This document shows, piece after piece, positions 33,028-40,992 of a stretch of DNA of 64,000 bases (position 1 is the stretch's first letter; each line of letters opens with the position of its first letter). The position numbers and the translations under genes were made by a program. Below the pieces are notes generated by a model. It was not told where the DNA came from, ran no database searches, and saw only the letters and a program-made list of their open reading frames with translations. The DNA comes from Gemmatimonadota bacterium (GTDB lineage: Bacteria > Gemmatimonadota > Gemmatimonadetes > Longimicrobiales > Gaopeijiaceae), in contig JAJEBW010000036.1 in the NCBI GenBank assembly GCA_022822325.1, forward strand, positions 1 through 64,000. Direction: 5' to 3'.

Positions 33028-33273
33028 GTGAAGAAGGGAATCCACCCCAGGTATCGACCGGTCGTCTTTCAGGACGTGTCGACCGGCTACAGCTTCATGT
33101 CGCGCTCGACGGTCGCGACCAAACGCACCATCGAGTGGGAGGACGGGAAGGAATACCCGCTCGTCACCCTGGAAATCTCCTCGTCCTCGCACCCCTTCTA
33201 TACCGGCACCCAGCGGTTGCTCGACACGGCGGGGCGGGTGGAGCGCTTCCAGCGGCGTTACGGGAACCGGTAG
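33028..33273 (+). CDS. rpmE2: 50S ribosomal protein L31 type B (zinc-independent)
   Basis: An 81-residue type B L31 starting at GTG 33028. [45 protein letters not shown] and [11 protein letters not shown] match the family. No CxxC zinc ribbon is present, which is the type B/C- form that replaces the zinc-containing L31 when zinc is short in many bacteria. Here it sits opposite rpmG/rpmB and beside folE2, all zinc-independent versions. It converges on folE2. Confidence 0.96.
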   Translation: MKKGIHPRYRPVVFQDVSTGYSFMSRSTVATKRTIEWEDGKEYPLVTLEISSSSHPFYTGTQRLLDTAGRVERFQRRYGNR

Positions 33274-33397
33274 GCCTGCCCGCACGCACGCCCCGCCCCG
33301 ACGGTTCAGGGCGCCGTCGCTCGGGCCCAATCCCCTGCCAAACGGCAGACCTGCACCTGGCGGCATGATCCGCGCGCTACCGCACCGCCTGCGCGAC

Positions 33398-34201
33398 TCA
33401 CCTCGCCGGCGGCGGCTCCTCCACCTCGGCGTAGGCATCGTGCTCGTGAATGGACTCGAAGTTCACGACATGGACGCTGAACCACGAAATGCGCCCCATC
33501 TCGCGCAGCCGCACCGTCACCTCGCGCACCAGATCCTCGACAAAGCGCGGATTGTCGTAGGCGCGCTCGGTCACCCACTTCTCGTCGCTCCGCTTGAGGA
33601 CCGGGTAGAGCTCGCACGAGGCTGATTCGTCCACCAGCGCCACCAGATCCTCGATCCAGAGCTCGCCATGGAAGCGGGCCTGAACGGTCACCAGGCTGCG
33701 CTGATTGTGCGCCCCCCGCGCGCTGATCTCTCGCGAACAGGGGCAGAGGGTCGTGACGGGAACCTTGACGGTCAGAATGAAATCGTCCGGATTCCCGCTG
33801 GAGGCGTCGAAGGCGCAATCGTAGGAGAGCATGCCGGAGGCGCCGGTCACCGGTGCGGATTTCGCCATGAAGTAGGGGAAGGCGATGCGCAGGTGGGCGG
33901 TCTCGGCATTCAGCCGGCGGCGCATGGTGCGCAGAATCGCGGGCAGCGACTCCACGGAGATCTCGCCGTCGTAGGCGTTCAGAATCTCCATGAAGCGGCT
34001 CATGTGCGTTCCCTTGAACTGGTGCGGAAGATCGACCGACATGTCCACGGTCGCCACGGTCTGCTGGGCGGTCTTGCGGCGGTCGCGCACGGTGATGGGA
34101 AAACGGATGTTCTTCACCCCCACGCGCGAGATCGGCACCTTGCGGGTATCGGGGTGGGCCTGGACATCGGCCAGCGGACGGATCTCGACGGTCCGGGTCA
34201 T
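33398..34201 (-). CDS. folE2: GTP cyclohydrolase I type 2 (GCYH-IB)
   Basis: A 267-residue enzyme starting at ATG 34201, which overlaps the stop of the MazG-like gene (ATGA). FKGTHMSRFMEILN and VTTLCPCSREISARGAHNQR are diagnostic; Cys153 in LCPCS is the metal-bound active-site cysteine. FolE2 converts GTP to dihydroneopterin triphosphate, the first step of folate synthesis. Unlike FolE it does not need zinc specifically and is often induced by zinc starvation. Its position next to zinc-independent ribosomal proteins fits a zinc-sparing grouping. No canonical folE is in the window. Confidence 0.95.
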   Translation of the reverse strand: MTRTVEIRPLADVQAHPDTRKVPISRVGVKNIRFPITVRDRRKTAQQTVATVDMSVDLPHQFKGTHMSRFMEILNAYDGEISVESLPAILRTMRRRLNAETAHLRIAFPYFMAKSAPVTGASGMLSYDCAFDASSGNPDDFILTVKVPVTTLCPCSREISARGAHNQRSLVTVQARFHGELWIEDLVALVDESASCELYPVLKRSDEKWVTERAYDNPRFVEDLVREVTVRLREMGRISWFSVHVVNFESIHEHDAYAEVEEPPPAR

Positions 34202-34695
34202 CGGCGGCGGTCGGTCGTTGCGGGGGACTGGGCGGCTTCGGCGGATGCGGACCCGGTTGCGGTGGACCCGGTCCGGACAGCGTCGGATCCGCGGGCGACG
34301 GGGGGTTCGACGGCTTCGGCTTCGGCGGCGGCGGGGTCGGGGGAAGCGGATTCCGGCCGGGCCAGACGGATTCGGTCGATCTTGCGCATCTTTCGCCTCA
34401 CCGCGCGGGCCAGATCGATCTTCCGGCTGTTGACGAAGTTGAGGAGGGCGATGCAGACGTCGGCCGCCTCGTCCTCGAAATCGGCCGCATCGACCTCCCT
34501 TCCCTTCCACCGCTTCTTCTCCAGATTGGCCAGTTCGCCGGTCTCGCCCGCCAGCTCCAGGGCAAAGAAACGCGACGAGCGTGTGGGGAAGGCGGCTCGC
34601 TGGTAGCGGTCGAACTCGGCCTGCAGGGTGCGGAGCCCGTCGTAGTCGGCCGGCAGGACGCGGCTGGCGCGGTCCGGGCGGGGGTTGGCGGTCAT
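34198..34695 (-). CDS. MazG-like nucleotide pyrophosphohydrolase
   Basis: A 165-residue protein. The all-alpha NTP-pyrophosphatase core (residues ~20-105) has FALELAGETGELANLEKKR and DFEDEAADVCIALLNFVNS, giving the ExxE...ExxD pattern that binds Mg2+. These enzymes hydrolyse nucleoside triphosphates, often noncanonical ones, to the monophosphate and pyrophosphate. The last ~55 residues are an Ala/Glu/Pro/Ser-rich tail without recognisable fold. Its stop overlaps the folE2 start, so the two are translationally coupled. Confidence 0.85.
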   Translation of the reverse strand: MTANPRPDRASRVLPADYDGLRTLQAEFDRYQRAAFPTRSSRFFALELAGETGELANLEKKRWKGREVDAADFEDEAADVCIALLNFVNSRKIDLARAVRRKMRKIDRIRLARPESASPDPAAAEAEAVEPPVARGSDAVRTGSTATGSASAEAAQSPATTDRRR

Positions 34696-34963
34696 GCGGT
34701 CGTCCTGGGCGCGACGGTGGCCGGAGGGGGGTGACGGCGGGCCGGGTCCGGGCGCGGGAAGCCGGACCGGGCGCGACGGCGAACCTGTGCAAAGGTAGCG
34801 AAAGTCGGGGTCATGGTGCGATACATTGTGAGGAGGACGGACCGCATGGAACCGGTTCGGCAGCGGCGCCTCGTGGGGCCGACTCTCGTCGCGCGAGCAG
34901 AGGGCTTGGAGAAGCGAGGACTCCGAGGGCGTGCGGCCGGTCGCGGAAATTCAGGACGAGGGA

Positions 34964-35527
34964 ATGCGAATGAGGAGCGAGCGAGAGGGGGAGAGGGGCG
35001 GCGGGGTGCGGATCGGAATCGTCACGGTCTCCGACCGGGCGTCGCGGGGCGAATACGCCGACCGGGGCGGACCGGCGGTGCGCGACTATCTGAACGAGGT
35101 GCTGACCACCCCCTGGGAGGCGGTCGCGCGGCTGATCCCGGACGAGACGGATCTGATTCGCGACACCCTGGCCGAACTGGTGGACCGCGACGGCTGCTGT
35201 CTGGTCATCACCACCGGCGGAACCGGCCCCGCCCCGCGCGACATCACCCCGGAGGCCACCCTGGCGGTTCTGGAAAAGGAGCTGCCCGGATTCGGCGAAG
35301 CCATGCGGGCCGTGTCGCGCCCCCACGTCCCCACGGCCATCCTCTCGCGCCAGACGGCCGGGGTTCGCGGCGCGGCGTTGATCATCAACCTCCCGGGATC
35401 GCCCAAGGCCGTGCGCGAGTGCCTGGACGCGGTCTTCGCGGCGGTACCGGACTGCGTGGATCTGGTCGGCGGTCCCTTCCTGGAGACCGATCCGGCGCGG
35501 ATAAAGGCGTACCGGCCGCATGGGTGA
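34964..35527 (+). CDS. moaB: MoaB/MogA-family molybdenum cofactor protein
   Basis: About 187 residues. After a poorly conserved Arg/Glu-rich lead-in, the fold begins with RIGIVTVSDRASRGEYADRG; TTGGTGPAPRDITPEATLAV is the molybdopterin/nucleotide-binding signature. ATG 34964 is taken as start, but ATG 34970 and GTG 35006 (close behind GGGGGAGAGG) are equally possible and would remove the atypical N-terminus. The family adenylates molybdopterin (MogA-like) or has an uncertain role (MoaB). No other molybdenum cofactor genes lie nearby. Confidence 0.88.
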   Translation: MRMRSEREGERGGGVRIGIVTVSDRASRGEYADRGGPAVRDYLNEVLTTPWEAVARLIPDETDLIRDTLAELVDRDGCCLVITTGGTGPAPRDITPEATLAVLEKELPGFGEAMRAVSRPHVPTAILSRQTAGVRGAALIINLPGSPKAVRECLDAVFAAVPDCVDLVGGPFLETDPARIKAYRPHG

Positions 35528-35604
35528 GGGACGAGCGGTTCCGACCGCAATACCTGCTTCCGAAGCCAGTCAGGGTCTTGACGACGCCGGATGCCCGGAG
35601 TCCA

Positions 35605-35697
35605 TCATGTTGGGCGACTGGGCCCGCCCCTCGTTGACCGCGACGCCAGCAGTTCGTTGCGCGTGAACCAGCCTGTGCGAAGATCCTCGGTGGACAT
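35605..35697 (-). CDS. possible 30-residue gene remnant after the LVIVD gene
   Basis: ATG 35697 begins MSTEDLRTGWFTRNELLASR and the frame ends at TGA 35605 after ten further residues. The first 20 residues look like the opening of a normal protein, after which the frame becomes Arg/Ser/Pro-rich. It starts 25 bases after the LVIVD stop, in the same direction, so it may be a truncated former downstream gene. Confidence 0.25.
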   Translation of the reverse strand: MSTEDLRTGWFTRNELLASRSTRGGPSRPT

Positions 35698-35721
35698 GGA
35701 GTTGCCTCGCCGGTCCAGTGG

Positions 35722-37686
35722 CTACATCTCGTCCCCCAACCCCCGCACCGCGTCCACCAGATCGGCCACCTTTTCCGGATCGCCCGCCCGGCCCGCCATC
35801 GCCTCCAGCGACCCGGCCAGTTCGTCCAGGATCTCTCCGCGCTCGTCGCCCATCGCCCCCTCGGCCGCGTCCAGCCTCCCGCGCGCCCAGTCGATGCGGC
35901 TCTCCGGCAGCCCGTTCCACCGTTCCAACTGATCCACATAGGCCCGCGCCAGCGCGAAGGTCGCCGGCCACTCGAAGATCGGCTGGCCCTGCGAGTTGAG
36001 CTGCGTCAGCGTCACCGAGTTGGCCGCGTCGATCTCGTTTTGGGTCATCACCTCGCTGGGAACGAGCTCGAAGATGTCGAGTCCGCGCGCGATCTCGGAG
36101 TTCACGATCAGCCCGTTGTACCAGTACACCGACCAGCTTCCGGCGCTGCGCATGCGGTCGGGCAGAAGCGGGCCGCGGTCGTGGAAGGCGATCTCGAAGG
36201 GGTTCTCCGGGTCCGTCCAGTCGATCAGCGAGATTCCCCCCTGGTACCACCCCTGAATCATGATGTCGCGGCCGGGGATCGGGATCAGCGAGCCGTTGTG
36301 CGCGACGCAGTTCTCCAGCGAGGTCTGGGCGGCGGGAAGCTTGTAGTAGCTCTTGAAGATCATCTCGCCCTCTTCGATCGTGAAGATGGCGTTGGCGCCC
36401 CACTCGTACGGATCGTCGTAGCGGCACTTCGGCGCTCCGCCCCCGCCCCATTCGTCGGTGAAGAGGATCTTGCTGCCGTCGTTGGAGAAGGTCGCGGAGT
36501 GCCAGTAGGAGAAGTTGGAGTCCGCCACCGCCGCCAGCCGCATTGGGTTGCCGGGATCGGTGATGTCGAGCAACAGCCCGTAGCCGCCGCACGCTCCGCC
36601 CGCCAGTCCGATCGCCGGATAGACGGTGATATCGTGGCACTGCGTCGGTCCCGGTCCCGGTTCCTCGTCCGCCGCCGCCTCGGCCATCGCCGCCTGCTCG
36701 GCCGCCATCCGTTCGTCCAGCATCTCCTGCAACGCCGCCCTGTCCGCCTCCGTCGGCGCGCCCGAACCACCCCGCGCCGCCACGATCGAGTCCAGCATCG
36801 GCGTCACCATGCGGTCCGGCAACACCCGGGGCGTTCCCCGCCGCGACCCGATGATCGCGCCCTCCGCCCGCGCTTCCTCCAGCTCCCGGTAGTCGGCCGG
36901 CGACAGGCCATGACGCTCCGGCGCCGTCAATCCCTCGAAGATCCGGGGCGAACTCACGATCGCGGCGGACTGCGGATCGGCCAGCGGAACCCGAATCACC
37001 TCGATCCGGAAGAGCGCCGAGTTCGGATCCTCATCCGGCGACAGCCCCGAGCACCCGGCCAGTTCCTCCGCCGGACGCACCGACGACGAACCCGAGACGT
37101 AGATGTACACATTCTCGTCGTCCTCCGGATGCTTCAGCACCGTGTGCGTATGCGATCCGCGGCAGGTCTGCACATTCGCCACATACTCCGGGTTGCGGAC
37201 GTCGGAGATGTCGAAGATGCGAATCCCGCGCAGCCGCTCGTGGCTCACCGCCTCCTGCACCCCCTCGCCGCCGCAATCGAGCCGCCCGCCCAGCCCCTCG
37301 CCCGAGACGAAGAGCAGATTCTCGTGCACCGACACGTCGCTCTGCGAGGCTGGACAGACATAGGTCACGACCGATTCGGGGCCCCGCGGATCCGAGATGT
37401 CCCAGATCTGAATCCCGTCGTAGTTGCCCTGAATGGCGTAGTCGCCGGTGAAGGCCAGATCGGAGTTCGTCCGTCCGACAAACTCTTCCGGCGGGGGCGT
37501 GGTCGAAACCATCCGCAGATTCCAGATCGCCTCGCCCGCATCGAAGAAGCCCGGCTCAAGCCCCACGCGCGGATCGGGATCGGGAGGCGAGAAGCTGAAG
37601 GTGTCGGAGGAAGCGCAACCGGCCATGAGGGCCAGCGCAAGAAGGCAGGGCAGCGCGGCGAAGCGGAGGCGGAAGCTCGGGTTCAT
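35722..37686 (-). CDS. LVIVD-repeat propeller lipoprotein (paralogue 1)
   Basis: A 654-residue lipoprotein (LMAGC lipobox, Cys24). Repeated LVIVD-type blades include GIQIWDISDPRGPESVVTYV, GIRIFDISDVRNPEYVANV, LLLDITDPGNPMRLAAVA and ISLIDWTDPENPFEIAF. The blades carry ASQSDVSVHENLLFVSG and TCRGSHTHTVLKH, where clustered His and Cys could bind metal. A helical linker (residues ~270-345) breaks the propeller, and a C-terminal tail of ~85 helical residues ends in LGDEM. It is about 75% identical by eye to the gene immediately upstream, so a tandem duplication. Role unknown, probably on the cell surface or in the periplasm. Confidence 0.84.
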   Translation of the reverse strand: MNPSFRLRFAALPCLLALALMAGCASSDTFSFSPPDPDPRVGLEPGFFDAGEAIWNLRMVSTTPPPEEFVGRTNSDLAFTGDYAIQGNYDGIQIWDISDPRGPESVVTYVCPASQSDVSVHENLLFVSGEGLGGRLDCGGEGVQEAVSHERLRGIRIFDISDVRNPEYVANVQTCRGSHTHTVLKHPEDDENVYIYVSGSSSVRPAEELAGCSGLSPDEDPNSALFRIEVIRVPLADPQSAAIVSSPRIFEGLTAPERHGLSPADYRELEEARAEGAIIGSRRGTPRVLPDRMVTPMLDSIVAARGGSGAPTEADRAALQEMLDERMAAEQAAMAEAAADEEPGPGPTQCHDITVYPAIGLAGGACGGYGLLLDITDPGNPMRLAAVADSNFSYWHSATFSNDGSKILFTDEWGGGGAPKCRYDDPYEWGANAIFTIEEGEMIFKSYYKLPAAQTSLENCVAHNGSLIPIPGRDIMIQGWYQGGISLIDWTDPENPFEIAFHDRGPLLPDRMRSAGSWSVYWYNGLIVNSEIARGLDIFELVPSEVMTQNEIDAANSVTLTQLNSQGQPIFEWPATFALARAYVDQLERWNGLPESRIDWARGRLDAAEGAMGDERGEILDELAGSLEAMAGRAGDPEKVADLVDAVRGLGDEM

Positions 37687-37852
37687 CGGTACGGCATCCT
37701 TGGGCTGGGTGACGAAAATGCTGGGTGACGGCTCCGCGGTGGGGAGCAACGGCGTACAATCGCACCTGAAAAGCTGGGGGTTGCGCGCGCGCCCCGCAAC
37801 ACCGCCGCCATCCGGGCCGGCCCGCGCAGGGGCCGGAGGCCGCCATGGGAAA

Positions 37853-37891
37853 GGGCCCCGACACGCCTGACCCGCAGGCGCAACGGGGCCC
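37853..37891 (-). other. strong GC hairpin between the two LVIVD genes
   Basis: Two nested perfect stems: GGGCCCCG (37853) with CGGGGCCC (37884), and inside GCCTG with CAGGC around a 5-base loop. There is no T-run after it, so it looks more like an intercistronic stabiliser or pause site than a classical terminator. Confidence 0.6.
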
Positions 37892-37967
37892 CTCGTTCGA
37901 TCCGCCAACCGGATCCGGCGCACCGGGACGGCCGCGGCGACGCGCCCCGCTCCCGGGACGGGTTCCG

Positions 37968-39944
37968 CTACATCTCGTCCGCCAGGCGACGCACGGCTTC
38001 CGCCAATTCGGCCACCTTCGCCGGATCGCCCGCGCTTCCCGCCGCGCCCTCCAGCGACGAGGCCAGCGCGCCCAGCATCTCGCCCCGCTCCGCGCCCGCG
38101 GCGCCCTCGGCGGCCGCAAGCTGATTCCGCGCGCCATTGATCCGGTCGCCCGCCAGTCCATTCCACCGCTCCAACTGGTCCAGATAGGCCCGCGCCAGCG
38201 CAAAGGTCGCCGGCCACTCGTAGACCGGCTGCCCCTGCGAGTTCAGGTGCGTCAACCGAACCGAGTTGGCGGCGTCGATCTCGTTCTGCGTCAGCGCCTC
38301 GCTGGGAACGAGCTCGAAGACGTCGAGCCCGCGCGCGATCTCGGAGTTCACGATCAGCCCGTTGTACCAGTACACCGACCAGCTTCCCCCCATCTGCATC
38401 CGCTCGCCGTCGACCGGTCCGCGGTCGTGGTAGGCGATCTCGAAGGGAGCTGCGGGGTCGGTCCAGTCGATCAGCGAAATTCCCCCCTGGTACCACCCCT
38501 GGATCATGATGTCGCGGCCCGGAATCGGAATCAGCGATCCGTTGTGGGCCACGCAGTTTTCCTGCGGCGTCTGCGCGGCCGGCATCTTGAAGTAGCTCTG
38601 GAAGACCATGTCGCCGTCTTCGATCGTGAAGATGGCGTTGGCGCCCCATTCGTAGGGATCGTCGGCGCGGCACTTCGGCGCTCCGCCCCCGCCCCACTCG
38701 TCGGTGAAGAGGATCTTGGAGCCGTCGTTGCTGAAGGTCGCCGAGTGCCAGTAGGAGAAGTTGGAATCGGCCACCGCCGCCATCCGGGTCGGGTTCACCG
38801 GATCGGAGATGTCGAGGAGGAGTCCGTAGCCGCCGCACGCGCCGCCCGCCAGTCCGATTGCCGGATAGACGGTGATGTCGTGGCACTGGTCGGGTCCGGG
38901 CCCGGGTCCCTCGTCGTCGTCCTGCTGTCCCATCTGCTGCTGAACCATCTGGTCCAACATGGTGCGGACGAATGCGCTGTCCTCGGCCGTCGGCGTTCCC
39001 TCGCCCCCGCGCTCCGCCATGGCGCCGGCGAGCATCTGCTCGGCGATCTCGTCCGGGACGACCTGCGCTACCCCCATGAACTCCACCACGAAGGCGCCCC
39101 GGGCGCGCGCGGCTTCCACCTCCGCGATGTCGGCCGGCGCGGGACCGTGCGTCGGCGGCGCCACCAGATCCTGGAAGATCCTGGGCGAACTCGCGATCGC
39201 GGCGGCATCCGGGTCGTCCAGCGGAACCCGAATCACCTCGATCCGGAAGCGCGCCGAGTTGGGGTCCTCCTCGGGCGACAGGGCCGAACACCCCTCCAAT
39301 TCCTCGGAGGGGCGCACCGGCGCCGATCCGGAGACGTAGATGTACACATTGTCGTCGTCGCCCGGGTGCTTGAGAACCGTGTGCGTGTGCGATCCGCGGC
39401 AGGTCTGCACATTCGCCACATACTCCGGGTTGCGGATGTCGGAGATGTCGAAGATGCGGATCCCGCGCAGCCGGTCGTGGCTCACCGCTTCCTCAACGCC
39501 CTCGCCGCCGCAGTCGAGCCGCCCGCCGAAGCCCTCGCCCGAGACGAAGAGCAGATTCTCGTACACCGACACGTCGCTCTGCGAGGCCGGGCAGACGTAG
39601 GTGACGACCGATTCGGGGCTCCGCGGATCGGAGATGTCCCAGATCTGAATCCCGTCGTAGTTGCCCTGAATGGCGTAGTTGCCGGTGAAAGCCAGATCGG
39701 AGTTGGTCTGCCCGACGAACTCCTCGGGCGGGGGCGTGGTCGAGACCATCCGCAGATTCCAGATCGCCTCGCCGGCGTCGAAGAGGCCGGGCGCGAGACC
39801 GACGCGCGGATCCGGAGTGGGCGGGTTGAGCTGGAAGCCGCCGCCGCCCATCGTGCAGCCGCCCAGAACGACAAGGGTGGGGACGACCAGCGCGGCAAGG
39901 GGAAGAAGGACGGAGTTGCGGGCGCTGTGATCGGATCGGATCAT
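37968..39944 (-). CDS. LVIVD-repeat propeller lipoprotein (paralogue 2)
   Basis: A 658-residue paralogue of the gene downstream. Lipobox VLGGC with Cys30. The same blades are present (GIQIWDISDPRSPESVVTYV, GIRIFDISDIRNPEYVANV, ISLIDWTDPAAPFEIAYH), and the same TCRGSHTHTVLKH and QCHDITVYPAIGLAGGACGG segments. The copies differ most in the helical linker (here QQQMGQQDDDEGPGPGPDQ) and in the C-terminal tail, which suggests that the propeller is constrained while linkers drift. It follows the DUF305 gene after an 86-base gap and precedes paralogue 1, so the three probably form one transcript. Confidence 0.85.
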   Translation of the reverse strand: MIRSDHSARNSVLLPLAALVVPTLVVLGGCTMGGGGFQLNPPTPDPRVGLAPGLFDAGEAIWNLRMVSTTPPPEEFVGQTNSDLAFTGNYAIQGNYDGIQIWDISDPRSPESVVTYVCPASQSDVSVYENLLFVSGEGFGGRLDCGGEGVEEAVSHDRLRGIRIFDISDIRNPEYVANVQTCRGSHTHTVLKHPGDDDNVYIYVSGSAPVRPSEELEGCSALSPEEDPNSARFRIEVIRVPLDDPDAAAIASSPRIFQDLVAPPTHGPAPADIAEVEAARARGAFVVEFMGVAQVVPDEIAEQMLAGAMAERGGEGTPTAEDSAFVRTMLDQMVQQQMGQQDDDEGPGPGPDQCHDITVYPAIGLAGGACGGYGLLLDISDPVNPTRMAAVADSNFSYWHSATFSNDGSKILFTDEWGGGGAPKCRADDPYEWGANAIFTIEDGDMVFQSYFKMPAAQTPQENCVAHNGSLIPIPGRDIMIQGWYQGGISLIDWTDPAAPFEIAYHDRGPVDGERMQMGGSWSVYWYNGLIVNSEIARGLDVFELVPSEALTQNEIDAANSVRLTHLNSQGQPVYEWPATFALARAYLDQLERWNGLAGDRINGARNQLAAAEGAAGAERGEMLGALASSLEGAAGSAGDPAKVAELAEAVRRLADEM

Positions 39945-39990
39945 GTCACGGTTCCTGTCGGATTGGGGATCCCGTTGGTTCGGGGGTCTC

Positions 39991-40048
39991 GTCAGTTCGA
40001 GGGACTCAGGTCAGTTCGGGGGGACTCAGGTCAGTTCGAGGGACTCAT
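39991..40048 (-). repeat. three 19-20-bp tandem copies of the DUF305 gene end
   Basis: Units begin at 39991, 40010 and 40030, each GTCAGTTCGAGGGACTCA-like (the middle one has one extra G). The third unit is the actual end of the DUF305 gene including its stop codon; the others follow in the untranslated spacer. Confidence 0.85.
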
Positions 40049-40720
40049 GGCATCGAGCATGAGCTGCATGCGCGCAATCTCGGATCCCTGATCGGCCTGG
40101 ATGTCGGAGGCGAGTTTGAAGACGAAGTCGTCCTGCGCGGCCCCGTTGGTCGCGAAGAGCTCGTGCACCATCGTCACGGCGCCCTCGTGGTGCTGGATCA
40201 TGTAGGCCAGGAAGAGGCGGTCGAAGTCGGATCCCCGCGCGTGGCGCAGCTCCTCGATCTGCTCGGGCGAGAGCATGCCCGGCATGTGCATGGCGTGCTC
40301 CGCGCCGCCGTGAATCATCAGGTGGCCGTCCTCGATGTGGTATTCGGGCGCCTCCAGGCCGCGGTCGCGCAGCCACTCCTGCATGACGGCGATCTCGTCC
40401 TTCTGCGCATTGATGATTCGCGCACAGAGCGTCTGGATCGTGGGGCTGGCGTCGTTTTCGGGCGCGAATCCCGACATGACGAGCGCCTGGGCGTGGTGAC
40501 CGATCATCCCCGACATGAAGTGCGCGTCGGCGGGATGGTAGGTCATCCGAACGCTGTCGGCGCGGGCCCGGTAGAGCGCTTCCAGCCGGGCCGTCCGGTC
40601 GGCGTCGGGGCGGGCGGGGGGTGTGGGTGCGGGCATGGATGCGGTCGCGCAGCCGTGCAGGACGAGGGTGGCGGCGAGGGCGGCGGCGAAGAGGTGCGGG
40701 CTGGGTTGTGGTCCGGTCAT
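40031..40720 (-). CDS. DUF305 lipoprotein
   Basis: A 229-residue lipoprotein from ATG 40720 (GGGAG and AGGA upstream), lipobox LHGC with Cys24. The two conserved helices of DUF305, a ferritin-like four-helix fold, are FMSGMIGHHAQALVMSGFA and LAYMIQHHEGAVTMVHELF; each has HH pairs and Met residues suited to metal binding. Members are periplasmic or surface proteins often linked to copper handling, but the exact role is uncertain. It heads the minus-strand run DUF305, LVIVD 2, LVIVD 1, so the three are likely a functional unit. The longer upstream frame lacks a signal and was rejected. Confidence 0.86.
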   Translation of the reverse strand: MTGPQPSPHLFAAALAATLVLHGCATASMPAPTPPARPDADRTARLEALYRARADSVRMTYHPADAHFMSGMIGHHAQALVMSGFAPENDASPTIQTLCARIINAQKDEIAVMQEWLRDRGLEAPEYHIEDGHLMIHGGAEHAMHMPGMLSPEQIEELRHARGSDFDRLFLAYMIQHHEGAVTMVHELFATNGAAQDDFVFKLASDIQADQGSEIARMQLMLDAMSPSN

Positions 40721-40992
40721 TCCTGAACTCCCTGCCTGGGGCCATAATTCGGGGCAGTGCGTCAGATGCAGCGCATAGGATTCTAGCCCGCATTCCTCGC
40801 ACCGACAATGCTCCGCCACAATCGCTGGCCGGATGCCAGGGATTCACGGCCTGGAAGTTCATGGAACGGATGGGCCGCGCGATCGGTTGCAGGCTGCACC
40901 TCGTCGACGCACGCGAGAAACGCGGGCCGGAGCCGACGACGCGGGCGGTTTCCGGAAGTCGCTCACTCACCAGCCAACGAGGACGGATCGCG

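Noticed and set aside
33295-33330. Possible bidirectional terminator between rpmE2 and folE2
   Set aside because: Stem arms (CCGACGG with CCGTCG) are imperfect and there is no T-tract on either strand.
34813-34963. Small open frame in front of moaB
   Set aside because: The frame runs on as a shadow of moaB, is Arg/Gly-rich, and shows no family residues.
37687-39291. Upstream extension of the LVIVD 1 frame to 1189 codons
   Set aside because: It overlaps the well-supported LVIVD 2 gene in a different frame and has Arg/Gly-rich nonsense; the real start is ATG 37686.
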